Source: Hyphomicrobiaceae bacterium | Lineage (GTDB): Bacteria > Pseudomonadota > Alphaproteobacteria > Rhizobiales > Hyphomicrobiaceae | Direction of reading: 5' to 3' | NCBI GenBank assembly: GCA_021775735.1 | Contig: JAJFHG010000005.1 | Coordinates: 1-64,000, forward strand | Length of the DNA: 64,000 nt | Part shown: one piece after another, positions 34,383 through 44,079 of the stretch | Position numbering within the stretch: position 1 is the first letter of the stretch | Layout: each line of letters starts with the position of its first letter | Translations under genes and position numbers: made by a program | The notes under the pieces: model-generated | What the model was told of the DNA's origin: nothing | What the model saw: the letters and a program-made list of their open reading frames with translations, nothing else | Databases searched by the model: none

Positions 34383-36251
34383 ATGAAGCGCGCAACATTT
34401 TTCGTGACCTTGGTGATGGCTGTAAGTGGCGCCAGCGCGGCACATGCGCAATCTCAGCACGGGTTTACCTGGCCAGTTGTACAAGGACCGGATGCGGCGC
34501 AGGCCAACAACACCAAGCGCAACAACGCACCGAGTCAAACGACACCAAGAACGTTTACAACCGGCGCCATTGATCCAACCCCCTCCCCCGTCGCGCTTGC
34601 GGTGAGCCAGACCGTTGACGCAACACCGAGCGGACCAACCGACGAAGACGCAGCCGACGACGCGGCGTTGAAAGCTTTTTACAGCAACCGCAGTGACGAT
34701 CCGTTATGGGTGAGCGAAACAGGACTCAATCACAACGCGCTTTCCGTCATCGCTGAAATAAAAAATGGTGCAGCCTGGGGGCTGGATCCAAAAGCAATTA
34801 CCCTGCCGCACTCAGCACCCGAGAAAACCCCTTTGACGGAGGCTCAGCAAGCCGCACTGGAAGTCAAGCTATCGCGTGCGGCTTTGCTCTACGCACGCCA
34901 TGCCCGGGGTGGACGCATCATGGCTCCATCAAAGATGCTCAATTCCCATCTCAATCGGTCACCACAGCTGCTTCCACCTGAGGATATGCTGAACGGCTTG
35001 GCCGCAGCGCAAGACCCCGCACGCTACCTCACAACGTTACATCCCCACCATGAACAGTTCCAAAGATTGCGTCTTGCTTATCTGAGTGTGCGCACACGCA
35101 ACCAAACCAAACTACGTATCAAATCAACAGAAACCTTGGAGAAAGGTCAAACTGATCGCCGTGTTGCAAAACTGCGCAAACGCCTTGGCATTAAAAAGCC
35201 GATCAATCCGCAAGATGCCAACCTGTTTGATGCAGAGCTTGAAGACGCTGTTCGTTCCTTCCAAAAGCATGCGGGACTCCAGCAAGCCGATGGCAGTATT
35301 GATTTTGATACCGTCACAGCGCTGAACAAGCGGGTAAAAGGGTCGGCCACAAAGTTACAAGCCAACATGGAGATGTGGCGCTGGATGTGGGATGACTTGG
35401 GAGACTTGCATGTGCTCGCAAACATTCCGGAATTTATGCTGTCACTCAAAAAAAACGGCGAGACGCTCTATCGCGAACGCGTGGTTGTCGGACAAGTCTC
35501 CAAGCAATCCTCAGTTTTTACACGTACACTCAAACACATCGTCCTCAAGCCGATGTGGCGCGTGCCCGAGTCCATTAAAGTGCGGGAGTTATGGCCGAGT
35601 TTAAAGCGTGGTGGTGGCTTGATGCGCCAATACGGCCTCAAAGTCGAAACCAAGGACGGCAAGCCGGTCAATTGGCGAAAAAAAGACTGGTACAAAGAAG
35701 ATATTCGCAACTATGAAGTTGTGCAGCCATCGGGTCGCTACAGCGTTATGGGGAAAGTGAAGTTCTCCTTTCCTTCCCAGCACACGATTTATATTCACGA
35801 CACTCAGGACAAATACATGTTCCGCTCAAAGCGGCGCACGTTCTCGCATGGCTGCCTACGACTTCGCAACCCCGTTAAGATGGCAAAACTTTTATTGAAG
35901 GAAGAAAAAGGCTGGGACGCAGACCACGTTGATGACCTGATTGCTACAGGGCCACACAGAAACGCCATCAAAATGGAGACACGCGTTCCCATGCACCTTA
36001 CCTACTTCACGGCATGGGTTGATGACACTGGCGCTGTGAAAACATTTTCAGACATTTATGGCCATGAAAAACGCGTACGTCAGGCGCTCGCAGGTCAATG
36101 GTCTCGCATCGCCAAAGGGCGCAATCATTTGGCACCGCCGCAGCCGATTGCAGGTCGCGGGGCTGGTAATACACATGCTGCACGGGCAAGAAAACGCGGC
36201 ACCCGGCCAGCCGACTACATCAACCGAGCGATCACCGGTAGCTTCTTTTAG
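34383..36251 (+). CDS. YcbB-type L,D-transpeptidase
   Basis: A 622-residue periplasmic enzyme. ATG at 34383 follows GGAGA. The signal peptide is cleaved near AAHA/QS (about residue 21). A Pro/Thr-rich stretch and a scaffold domain (about 95-270) are followed by a peptidoglycan-binding domain (about 260-315, RLGIKKPINPQDANLFDAEL). The YkuD catalytic domain at about 335-515 carries YIHDTQDKYMF and SHGCLRLRNP with nucleophile Cys491. It forms 3-3 peptidoglycan cross-links or attaches proteins to the wall. The size and domain order match Escherichia coli LdtD (YcbB). Confidence 0.92.
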   Translation: MKRATFFVTLVMAVSGASAAHAQSQHGFTWPVVQGPDAAQANNTKRNNAPSQTTPRTFTTGAIDPTPSPVALAVSQTVDATPSGPTDEDAADDAALKAFYSNRSDDPLWVSETGLNHNALSVIAEIKNGAAWGLDPKAITLPHSAPEKTPLTEAQQAALEVKLSRAALLYARHARGGRIMAPSKMLNSHLNRSPQLLPPEDMLNGLAAAQDPARYLTTLHPHHEQFQRLRLAYLSVRTRNQTKLRIKSTETLEKGQTDRRVAKLRKRLGIKKPINPQDANLFDAELEDAVRSFQKHAGLQQADGSIDFDTVTALNKRVKGSATKLQANMEMWRWMWDDLGDLHVLANIPEFMLSLKKNGETLYRERVVVGQVSKQSSVFTRTLKHIVLKPMWRVPESIKVRELWPSLKRGGGLMRQYGLKVETKDGKPVNWRKKDWYKEDIRNYEVVQPSGRYSVMGKVKFSFPSQHTIYIHDTQDKYMFRSKRRTFSHGCLRLRNPVKMAKLLLKEEKGWDADHVDDLIATGPHRNAIKMETRVPMHLTYFTAWVDDTGAVKTFSDIYGHEKRVRQALAGQWSRIAKGRNHLAPPQPIAGRGAGNTHAARARKRGTRPADYINRAITGSFF

Positions 36252-36299
36252 GCCACAACCCTTTCCACACGAAATTATAATACGGGGAGCGTACGCCTC

Positions 36300-36839
36300 A
36301 TGAATATTCATCATCTCGCAGCAATCCTGGTCAGGATTGCTGGAATTGTTTTGCTTCTGAAGTCGATTGAACTTGTGGTCAGTATTGCAATGGCAGGTGC
36401 CACCAATTTTGTTGGTCAGCCGGGATATGTAGCGTTTTTAACATTTCAAGTGATGTGGTTGACGGCAGGCATCCTGTTTCTGCTCTTCCCAACACGTATT
36501 GCAGGAAATTTGATGCCTGCCGCACCTGCTGAAGTCACGGACCAGGATAACATTCCTGTCAACACGCTGACATGTTTGATCATCATTGCAGCAGGTCTTT
36601 ATTTTCTCATTGACGGCATTAAAGACTTGGCATCATTCTTTACATATTGGGTGGTTTACGTGTCGCAAGGGTATGGGCAGGGTCTCGACAAAGTTTCCTT
36701 TTGGCAGCCAAACCTTGCTGGGCAACTTGCACCGAGCATCGTGTCGCTTGTGGCTGGCCTTTGGCTCCTGTTAAAACCTCAGCGTATCGTGGATCTCATC
36801 CATCGCCTACGGCGCGCCCATCCTGATCAAGCCCAATAA
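36300..36839 (+). CDS. four-helix membrane protein of unknown function
   Basis: A 179-residue protein with hydrophobic segments at about 4-30, 42-63, 83-105 and 138-158, and a positively charged C-terminal tail (HRLRRAHPD). ATG at 36300 has GGGGAG about 12 bases upstream. It follows the L,D-transpeptidase by 48 bases and could share its transcript. No family recognised. Confidence 0.7.
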   Translation: MNIHHLAAILVRIAGIVLLLKSIELVVSIAMAGATNFVGQPGYVAFLTFQVMWLTAGILFLLFPTRIAGNLMPAAPAEVTDQDNIPVNTLTCLIIIAAGLYFLIDGIKDLASFFTYWVVYVSQGYGQGLDKVSFWQPNLAGQLAPSIVSLVAGLWLLLKPQRIVDLIHRLRRAHPDQAQ

Positions 36840-36933
36840 ATTAAATACACGCGTCCATCATGAATATGCATGGCACAGGCCCACGCATGCCTTTATAATA
36901 GCACTTCAACCAGCCGAGATAAACGTGGGCGCT

Positions 36934-38484
36934 ATGTCAAAACCAATTGTTGCATCTAAAAAACCCATTCAAGTTGAACTCGAAGCTGGTGAAACATACC
37001 ATTGGTGTCGGTGCGGCCGCTCAAAGCAACAGCCCTATTGTGATGGCTCTCATCGCCGCACAGACATCACACCACTTGCATTTAACGCTGAGAAATCAGA
37101 CACCGTCTATTTGTGCCAATGCAAAGCCACAGCGAACGCGCCGTTCTGCGATGGAACACATGCACGCCTTGGTGATTTGGGCATTGGCGAAGAGGTGCCG
37201 AACCTTAAACAAGACGGCGTTCCAGAGGCACAACCAACACCCGAAGAACCAACAGTTGTCCGCATTCATGCCTTAGCCCGCGATGGACTTTCGAATGTGG
37301 GGCATCACGGCGAAATGGGCGCCATGGGTGTGCCGCGCAAAGATCTACCGCACTGGGATGACATCCAGATACTGCCAGCCCAGTTTGCGCAACGACCATT
37401 GATGGATGACGCCGTGGTCGGAACTCAGTTGGTGATAGGGCCACGTGCCAAGAAGCCACTTGTGCTCGACATTCCGCTGTTTGTCTCGGACATGAGTTTT
37501 GGTGCGCTCTCTGAGGAAACCAAGGTGGCATTAGCGAAAGGCGCGGAGATGGCCGGTACCGGGATTTGCTCAGGTGAAGGGGGGTCGCTCAAAGAGGAGC
37601 GCAATGCAAATTCACGTTATCTCTATGAATTGGCATCAGCAAAATTTGGCTGGGATCTTGCTCTTGTGGAGGATGTTGAAGCGTTTCATTTTAAGGGGGG
37701 ACAAGGTGCGAAGACCGGGACCGGAGGACACTTGCCCGGCAGCAAGGTCACAGAAAAGATCGCTAAAACGCGCGGTCTTGAGCCAGGTCAAGATGCAATC
37801 TCTCCGCCAACCTTTGAAAGCCCTAAGACCCTTGTTGAGTTTCGCAAGCTCTCAGATGAGGTGCGCGAACGGTCTGGCGGCATCCCAATTGGTTACAAGC
37901 TTTCCGCCAACCACATAGAGGACGATATTGATTTTGCACTTGCTGCCGGAGCTGATTACATCATCCTGGATGGTCGTGGTGGTGGGACAGGGGCAGCACC
38001 GCTGTTGTTTCGCGATCATATCAGCGTGCCAACAATTCCCGCGCTGGCGCGTGCGCGCAAACACCTCGACCAAAAGGTCGGACGCGATGTGACGTTGATT
38101 ATTACAGGTGGGCTGAGAGTGGCCGAGGACTTTATAAAGGCAATGGCACTTGGTGCTGATGGGATTGCTCTGTCAAATTCGGCACTCCAGGCGGTCGGCT
38201 GTGTCGCGGCACGTATGTGCAATACCAACAATTGCCCTGCCGGAATTGCAACTCAAAAGCCGGAGCTTAGAAGACGACTTAACGTGGACGTCGGCGCAAA
38301 ACGGCTAGCAACTTACTTTGAGGCCTCCGTGCATCTGATGCAGGTGATGGCGCGTGCGTGTGGGCACGATCACCTGTCAAAACTCAATCCATCGGATTTG
38401 ACCACCTGGAAACGTGACATGGCACTGTGGTCAGGCGTAAAGTTTGGTGGCGTTGGCGCTGTTGTCTCACAACGTTCAATCTAA
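36934..38484 (+). CDS. tandem CDGSH iron-sulfur domains fused to an FMN-binding glutamate-synthase domain
   Basis: A 516-residue fusion. Residues 24-40 and 60-76 each carry a CDGSH-type 2Fe-2S motif (Cys25, 27, 36, His40; Cys61, 63, 72, His76). From about 115 to 505 it is a glutamate-synthase central/FMN barrel with VSDMSFGALS, GEGGSLKEER, ILDGRGGGTGAAP and the 3Fe-4S motif CNTNNCPAGIATQ. The amidotransferase domain of full GltB is absent, so it is a stand-alone FMN oxidoreductase whose CDGSH pair could be an electron entry point. The true substrate is unknown. ATG at 36934 is preferred to GTG at 36925. Downstream is a YeeE/YedE transporter. Confidence 0.88.
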   Translation: MSKPIVASKKPIQVELEAGETYHWCRCGRSKQQPYCDGSHRRTDITPLAFNAEKSDTVYLCQCKATANAPFCDGTHARLGDLGIGEEVPNLKQDGVPEAQPTPEEPTVVRIHALARDGLSNVGHHGEMGAMGVPRKDLPHWDDIQILPAQFAQRPLMDDAVVGTQLVIGPRAKKPLVLDIPLFVSDMSFGALSEETKVALAKGAEMAGTGICSGEGGSLKEERNANSRYLYELASAKFGWDLALVEDVEAFHFKGGQGAKTGTGGHLPGSKVTEKIAKTRGLEPGQDAISPPTFESPKTLVEFRKLSDEVRERSGGIPIGYKLSANHIEDDIDFALAAGADYIILDGRGGGTGAAPLLFRDHISVPTIPALARARKHLDQKVGRDVTLIITGGLRVAEDFIKAMALGADGIALSNSALQAVGCVAARMCNTNNCPAGIATQKPELRRRLNVDVGAKRLATYFEASVHLMQVMARACGHDHLSKLNPSDLTTWKRDMALWSGVKFGGVGAVVSQRSI

Positions 38485-38562
38485 CTGGGCCCCACGCCAA
38501 GTTGATAGCGCGGAGCGACCCTACAAAACTTTGAGTAAGCCAACCAAACAGAGTTTCATACA

Positions 38563-39642
38563 ATGCATGCCCTCGTTCAATCTAACCCAGCCCTCAGTCT
38601 GCTCATTGGCGGGATCGCAATCGGGTTCGGCTTTGGCTTCCTTTTGCAGCGTACACAGTTCTGCGCGATGGGAAGTGTTTCTGACATGGTGATGTTTGGC
38701 GACTGGCGGCGCTTTCGCTCTTGGATGCTCGCGGCCGCTGTCGCATTGATTGGTGCACACCTTCTCGAAGCGCAGGGTCTCGTCGACCTCGAACGCACAC
38801 GTTATCTCAGCGCGCGCATTAACTGGCTTGGAGCTGTTGGCGGCGGCTTCATATTTGGCATTGGTATGGTTTTGGCCGGGGGTTGTGCCAGCCGCAATCT
38901 GGTGCGCGCCGGGAGTGGTGATTTACGCGCCTTACTCATCCTCATGGTGATTGCCAGCTTCGCCTTCGCCGCCATTGCAGGTGTGTTCGGCCAGATGCGT
39001 GTCAGCCTGGCCGAAGCAACCGCACTCAACATCAATGATACGCTTGGCAGCACTAGCCAACACTTGGGCAACCTCATTGCCAGCGCGAGCGCGGCCCCGC
39101 GCGCCCAACTTCGTCTCACTATCGTTGCCATCTTTGCACTTGGCCTATTGGCATTTTCTTTTTCCGACGCAACATTTCGCTCCTCACCGCTCCACATTAC
39201 GTCTGGTGTTGGTGTTGGCCTCGCAGTCGTTGGCGCATGGGCGCTGACCGGGATGGCACAAGATGAATTTGCTGACCGACCTGTTCCGCTTGAAGGCTTA
39301 TCGTTTGTTGCGCCATTGGGAAGCGCGTTTGACTGGTTTGAACGCGCTACAGCAATTGGCCTTCCCGGTTTTGCCGCCGCAAGCGTGTTTGGCACCCTCC
39401 TCGGCAGCTTTGTCGGCGCACAGACAAGTGGTCGTTTTCAATTGCAGACGTTTGTCGATGTGGATGACACCGTGCGTCACCTTTTTGGCGCAGCGTTGAT
39501 GGGTGTTGGCGGAGTGTTTGCACTCGGCTGCACCATCGGCCAGGGCGTCAGCGGGTTGTCGACGTTGTCTGCTGGTTCACTTCTATCGGTCGCAGCAATG
39601 ATTGCTGGTGCCATAGCTGCCCTCAAAATGATGATGCGTTAG
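38563..39642 (+). CDS. YeeE/YedE (TsuA-like) sulfur-compound transporter
   Basis: A 359-residue membrane protein with about ten helices arranged as two YeeE/YedE repeats. Each repeat has the signature cysteine region: RTQFCAMG with Cys34, AGGCASRNL near residue 108, and ALGCTIGQGVSGLS near residue 325. These cysteines line the thiosulfate path in TsuA. The substrate is probably thiosulfate or another small sulfur species. ATG at 38563 lacks a strong Shine-Dalgarno. It follows the CDGSH fusion by 78 bases on the same strand. Confidence 0.9.
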   Translation: MHALVQSNPALSLLIGGIAIGFGFGFLLQRTQFCAMGSVSDMVMFGDWRRFRSWMLAAAVALIGAHLLEAQGLVDLERTRYLSARINWLGAVGGGFIFGIGMVLAGGCASRNLVRAGSGDLRALLILMVIASFAFAAIAGVFGQMRVSLAEATALNINDTLGSTSQHLGNLIASASAAPRAQLRLTIVAIFALGLLAFSFSDATFRSSPLHITSGVGVGLAVVGAWALTGMAQDEFADRPVPLEGLSFVAPLGSAFDWFERATAIGLPGFAAASVFGTLLGSFVGAQTSGRFQLQTFVDVDDTVRHLFGAALMGVGGVFALGCTIGQGVSGLSTLSAGSLLSVAAMIAGAIAALKMMMR

Positions 39643-39673
39643 CTTAAGTGACGACAGGCTTAGAACTGGCAGA

Positions 39674-41530
39674 CTAACCAGCCTTTTTTGCGCGCGTGAA
39701 AAATGCTTCCAACGCGATCCTTGTGCGGGAATCAAAGAAACCGTGCGAGTGGCCGTCGTAGAAGCCAAGTCGTCTCAGGCGCTTTTGGATCTGCCGTCGC
39801 GTCCAATAACTCCAGGTGTCGGGTCGCACGCGTATATCAAATGCGGCACGATCAGAACTGGCACCAAACGCATCAAGCAGATATTTCGCAGCCAGACGTG
39901 AATTTCGCCGAACAACACGACCCTCGTCATAAATGACCGCCAGTTCACGCGTGGCGCCGGCATGTCCGCTATCAGAAGCTTTGTGAAGCCACGCAACCGC
40001 ACGACGGTGAGCTTTACGATTGCGCTTTTCCTTCAACTGCAACAAGGCAAGGTTAAACATTGCGCGTACGTTTCCAGCTTTGGCGGCCTTATCATACCAA
40101 TACTTGGCGCGCTTTAGATTTTGGGCAACGCCCTTTCCTTCAGCAAACAAAAAACCAAGACTGGTCATCGCGTTGGCATCACCAGCATCCGCAGCCAGGC
40201 GATAAAGACGTAGCGCCTCGAGCAAGCTTTTCTTTGTCCCTTCACCAAATTCATACATCGTACCCAGGGCACTCATGGCTCTAGCACTGCCTTGATCGCT
40301 TGCGCGCGTGTACCAGTACACTGCTTGCTTGAGATCGTGCTCGGCACCCAAGCCTTTATCATACGCTCGAGCCAGTTGAATCATCGCAGCAGTTAAGCCC
40401 AGTTCCGCGGCTTCTTTATAAAGCGGAAAAGCGGCCTTTAAATTTTCTGCGTTATCTTGCCCAGAGGATGCAGCGGCTTCTAGTTTTAGCGCTTTCTCGT
40501 AAAGTTCCGGAGCACTTTTAGATGTCGTGCGGCCGATGCTGCCAGTGATAATCCATGTCCACGGTGAGGCCTTGGATTTAAACCGTTCCGCCCTAAGTTC
40601 GGCAAGTTCAACAAAAAGGCCTTTGGGAAATCGTTTTATGTGCTTGCGAAAATCTACAGTACGTTTGCTGTCCTTAATCGCATCCCAGGCCACTAATTCA
40701 GCCAATCGCAGATCTTTGCTCAAGGTATCGCCGTGATCATATCGTGCCGAAACGTCAGGCACGGCCGACTTTGAATCAAAATAAAACGCACCTGTCAGAG
40801 ACGAGTGTTCCCACGGCGTTTGCTTGCCTCGTGTGACAGCTAGTACGTTACGACGAGTTTGGCGAAAGACCTCTTCAATTGTCACCCCGACCGTGGGAAT
40901 AGACGCAGCAAGTGCAGCGCTATAGGGGCTGTTCTCACTCCTACCATCATAAGCAACCTTACCCGGCGCTGTGGCGTAGGCGATGAGTGTGCCGCTCGGC
41001 GCTTCAACCGGAGCAAGCCCGCGCGAGCGCCCACGCGTTGTGCTGGCAAACGGATTGTCGCGACAAGCGTCCAGTATGGCAATATTCAACCGGCTCTTGG
41101 CGTGCGCCATGGTGCGCAACAAATCTGTTAGGTTGATACTGGCGAGCGCAACCTCATCATCGCGCTTAATATCTGCGCCAAGTGGGATGAGGTAATTTTC
41201 TCCAGCGACTTGAACGCCGTGGCCTGCATAGTAGACCAAGCCCACACTATCACCTTTGGCAAGCTTACGCCCGAACGTAACGATGGCGCGCCGCATCTGA
41301 CTTTGATTTGCATTAATAACGCTGGTGACGTCAAAGCCGACGCCCTTCAGTGCCTGCGCCATCAGTCGAGCGTCATTGGCAGGGTTTTTTAATGGCGCGG
41401 TCTTGTAATCCGAATTGCCCATGACGAGGGCCAATCGTGTTTCAGCAGAGGCAGGGGCGACAAGAAGTGAAAGCAAAACGGCAACGGTAACGGTGCGCAA
41501 AAAACCCAGCATACGATCACCAAAAGCCAT
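39674..41530 (-). CDS. exported caspase-like peptidase with Sel1 repeats and peptidoglycan-binding end
   Basis: A 618-residue protein. ATG at 41530 (GGGG upstream) leads a signal peptide cleaved after PASA near residue 29; upstream in-frame starts at 41581-41584 exist. A C14 caspase p20 domain spans about 30-270 with catalytic His104 in YYAGHG and Cys156 in LDACRDNP. Residues about 360-545 contain five Sel1-like repeats (A-x-x-W-[YF]-x-[KR]-A). The last 60 residues (WTRRQIQKRLRRLGFYDG... DSRTRIALEAFF) look like a peptidoglycan_binding_1 domain. This is a periplasmic orthocaspase with a scaffold and wall anchor; targets are unknown. Confidence 0.9.
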   Translation of the reverse strand: MAFGDRMLGFLRTVTVAVLLSLLVAPASAETRLALVMGNSDYKTAPLKNPANDARLMAQALKGVGFDVTSVINANQSQMRRAIVTFGRKLAKGDSVGLVYYAGHGVQVAGENYLIPLGADIKRDDEVALASINLTDLLRTMAHAKSRLNIAILDACRDNPFASTTRGRSRGLAPVEAPSGTLIAYATAPGKVAYDGRSENSPYSAALAASIPTVGVTIEEVFRQTRRNVLAVTRGKQTPWEHSSLTGAFYFDSKSAVPDVSARYDHGDTLSKDLRLAELVAWDAIKDSKRTVDFRKHIKRFPKGLFVELAELRAERFKSKASPWTWIITGSIGRTTSKSAPELYEKALKLEAAASSGQDNAENLKAAFPLYKEAAELGLTAAMIQLARAYDKGLGAEHDLKQAVYWYTRASDQGSARAMSALGTMYEFGEGTKKSLLEALRLYRLAADAGDANAMTSLGFLFAEGKGVAQNLKRAKYWYDKAAKAGNVRAMFNLALLQLKEKRNRKAHRRAVAWLHKASDSGHAGATRELAVIYDEGRVVRRNSRLAAKYLLDAFGASSDRAAFDIRVRPDTWSYWTRRQIQKRLRRLGFYDGHSHGFFDSRTRIALEAFFTRAKKAG

Positions 41531-41905
41531 CGTGCTGCACCCCGTGCATTGAATGTCACCCGTCTTCACCACACCGACCATCATCAAGTTTGAATTTTAA
41601 AGCTCACTCACCATCGTCCGTGACGCACACCAGTCGCCACAGAAAGCGGGGCGAATGGTCGAATCAGAAGCGAGGATAAGCGGACTACCTGACAGAGCTA
41701 TAGCCCCCAGGCTCAGTCATCCCCGGAAACACGCGGGAAGCCAGCGAGACACACCAAAATGACGGCTGTTCACCTTTCTGCGCGATGCCCCGTGACAATC
41801 ACGCACCCAGACGACATGACCTAGATACAAGACTGGCAAAGGTTGTATATCCGGAATGGACGGGTCACCACGAGCCGATCTGTCACGTCGCTTAGAAGTG
41901 TGATT
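41531..41905 (+). other. 375-base divergent intergenic stretch
   Basis: It lies between the caspase-like gene and the TPP-enzyme gene. It contains G/C-rich blocks with some pairing potential around 41690-41760, but no riboswitch, tRNA or protein family could be recognised. Presumably it holds both promoters. Confidence 0.35.
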
Positions 41906-43591
41906 GTGAAAAAGAAAACATCAAAGTCTGATCTCAAACCACGGACGGGTGGAATTGCTGCTGCCGAGCAATTGGCAGCACTTGGTGTCGAACGCATTTT
42001 CACAGTGCCGGGCGAAACCTTTATCTCCGCACTCGATGGACTCTATGATCAGCCCACAATCCAAACCATTGTTTGCCGCAATGAGGGTGGTGCGGCGATG
42101 ATGGCGGAAGCACACGCAAAACTCACGGGCAAACCAGGCGTCGTCTTTGTGACTCGCGCGCCTGGGCTTGCCAATACGATCAGCGGCCTTGTCGTGGCAC
42201 GACAGGATCATACCCCGCTCGTTTTACTTGTTGGCCTGCCAAAGACCCGCTCTGAAAACCGGGGCGATCTGCAAATTTCTGAATTTGAGAATGTCATGGG
42301 CGCGCTGACAAAATCAGTGTCCATCGTGCGTGATCCGAACCGCATACCAGAAGCGTTTGCCCACGCCTATCAGAACGCATGCTCTGAACGGCCGGGTCCC
42401 GTTGCAATTGGCCTGCCTGAGGACTGTCTGAATGACAGGTGTGATGCACCGATTGTTAAATCGCGGCGATCTGCAGCGGGCAATCCGAGCACCAAACAAA
42501 TGGCGGCGGTTGGCAGCGCGCTCAAGAAGGCTAATGCACCGCTTATTCTGGTTGGGGGCGGGCCGTGGTCAAAGGCAGCACAAGAACGCGTTGAGACGTT
42601 CGCAAACCGCTTTGATATTCCGATTGCGGCGGCCTTTAGATGTCAGGACTTCGTCGACAACCGCCATCCTTGCTATATTGGCCATACGGGTATCGCGATC
42701 AATCCAAAGTTGGCAGCGGCGATCCGCAATGCGGACGTCGTGCTGGCGATCGGAGCAAATCTCGGAGATGTCACCACGGGCGGTTACACCTTGATTAAGG
42801 CACCCCAACCCGACCAGATGCTCATCCATGTCATGCCAAGCGCGCGCGACCTCTCCAGAACCATTACAGCTGATCAGGATATTGCCTGCCCGCCTGAAAA
42901 ATTTCTCAAAATGCTTGAGAAGCTTGAGGCTCCCAAAAAAAGTCGCTGGGCGGCATGGCGCCGAGATTTGCGCAATGCCTACACCTCAAGCTTAAGAGCA
43001 AAGCTGACACCAGGCGCGGTTCATTTGGAAAAAGTGGTGCAGACGCTCTCTAACACGCTTCCAGAGTCTGCAATCATAACCAATGGAGCTGGCAACTACG
43101 CGCAGTTTGTCCATCGTTACTTTGTTTACAAAGGGTTCCGGACGTGCCTGGCACCAGCGGCTGGATCAATGGGCTATGGCCTGCCCGCTGCCATTGCTGC
43201 AAAACTTGCCAAACCAAAACGTACCGTAATCGCCTTTGCTGGAGACGGTTGCTTGATGATGACGGTACAGGAGTTAGCCACGGCGGTGCAATACGGCCTC
43301 AACATTATCGTCATTGTGGCCAACAACGGCATTCTTGGGACGATCCGCATGCATCAAGAACAACGATTTCCTAACCGTGTCATCGCCACCACATTGACCA
43401 ATCCAAACTTTGCAGATTTGGCAGATAGCTTTGGGGCCTTTGGCCAACTTGTCAAAAAAACCGAAGATTTTGCATCCGCTTTGGAACGCGCGTTAAAAAG
43501 TAAGAAACCTTCATTAATCGAACTGGCGATTGATCCTGAAGCGATCACACCAGAAGAAACCCTTGCAAACATCCGTAGTTCAGGCGTTTAG
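41906..43591 (+). CDS. thiamine-diphosphate-dependent enzyme, acetolactate-synthase-like
   Basis: A 561-residue TPP enzyme with the three-domain layout of acetolactate synthase, benzoylformate decarboxylase and oxalyl-CoA decarboxylase. The catalytic Glu60 is in CRNEGGAAMMAEA, the central domain spans about 190-325, and the TPP motif begins GDG at 446-448 and ends NN about 27 residues later. No ATG is suitably placed. GTG at 41906, giving KKKTSKSD, is preferred over TTG at 41843. There is no small regulatory subunit gene nearby, so it is probably a catabolic paralog rather than IlvB. Confidence 0.88.
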   Translation: MKKKTSKSDLKPRTGGIAAAEQLAALGVERIFTVPGETFISALDGLYDQPTIQTIVCRNEGGAAMMAEAHAKLTGKPGVVFVTRAPGLANTISGLVVARQDHTPLVLLVGLPKTRSENRGDLQISEFENVMGALTKSVSIVRDPNRIPEAFAHAYQNACSERPGPVAIGLPEDCLNDRCDAPIVKSRRSAAGNPSTKQMAAVGSALKKANAPLILVGGGPWSKAAQERVETFANRFDIPIAAAFRCQDFVDNRHPCYIGHTGIAINPKLAAAIRNADVVLAIGANLGDVTTGGYTLIKAPQPDQMLIHVMPSARDLSRTITADQDIACPPEKFLKMLEKLEAPKKSRWAAWRRDLRNAYTSSLRAKLTPGAVHLEKVVQTLSNTLPESAIITNGAGNYAQFVHRYFVYKGFRTCLAPAAGSMGYGLPAAIAAKLAKPKRTVIAFAGDGCLMMTVQELATAVQYGLNIIVIVANNGILGTIRMHQEQRFPNRVIATTLTNPNFADLADSFGAFGQLVKKTEDFASALERALKSKKPSLIELAIDPEAITPEETLANIRSSGV

Positions 43592-43749
43592 CGGAACTGC
43601 GTTAAGACTTCTGAACAATCTCTTAATTTGCTCGTAGACAGGTTCATCATAACATCAATACAAACTGGCCTAACAGAACGTTATCGGTTACAAAAGACAT
43701 AACGGAATTGAACAAACACCGAAACAATCGAACACAGCAAAGAAGCCTA

Positions 43750-43920
43750 ATGGATCTCAGCTCCCATCCCATTTTTAAGACTTCAAGATGGCATTGGACC
43801 AGAATTGGTGCGATGGCATGCTTTGCTTTAACGGTCACAATACTCATCATCTCCCTTACGAAAACCCATCCCGCAAAAGCATTTACTCCCACCCCCCCTA
43901 CGCTCCTGACGACACGCTAG
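43750..43920 (+). CDS. small single-pass membrane peptide
   Basis: A 56-residue peptide starting MDLSSHP. A basic stretch is followed by one hydrophobic helix (MACFALTVTILIISL, about 22-36) and a Pro/Thr tail. A strong terminator begins 28 bases after the stop, which supports a real transcript end here. The Shine-Dalgarno is weak (AAGAAG). Function unknown. Confidence 0.4.
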   Translation: MDLSSHPIFKTSRWHWTRIGAMACFALTVTILIISLTKTHPAKAFTPTPPTLLTTR

Positions 43921-43947
43921 CCGCACATCCCATCGCGGTTAAAAAAC

Positions 43948-43983
43948 AAAACCCCTCTCAAGCTCCGAGAGGGGTTTTCTTTA
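43948..43983 (+). terminator. strong intrinsic terminator
   Basis: AAAACCCCTCTC (43948-43959) and GAGAGGGGTTTT (43967-43978) form a perfect 12-bp stem with a 7-base loop, followed by further T residues. It ends the transcript carrying the small membrane peptide and perhaps the TPP enzyme. Confidence 0.88.
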
Positions 43984-44079
43984 TGTCCAATCACGATTGT
44001 CTCTTGTCTTATCGTTACTTGGGCGTTTACCACCTACCTCCAGGCGATAAAGCACCGAAGGCAAAGGAGCAGACGCATT

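Noticed and set aside
41690-41760. tRNA-like block on the minus strand (GGGGGCTATAGCTC ... GATTCGACC)
   Set aside because: The D-arm and T-arm do not pair and no anticodon stem can be drawn; similarity is limited to short strings.
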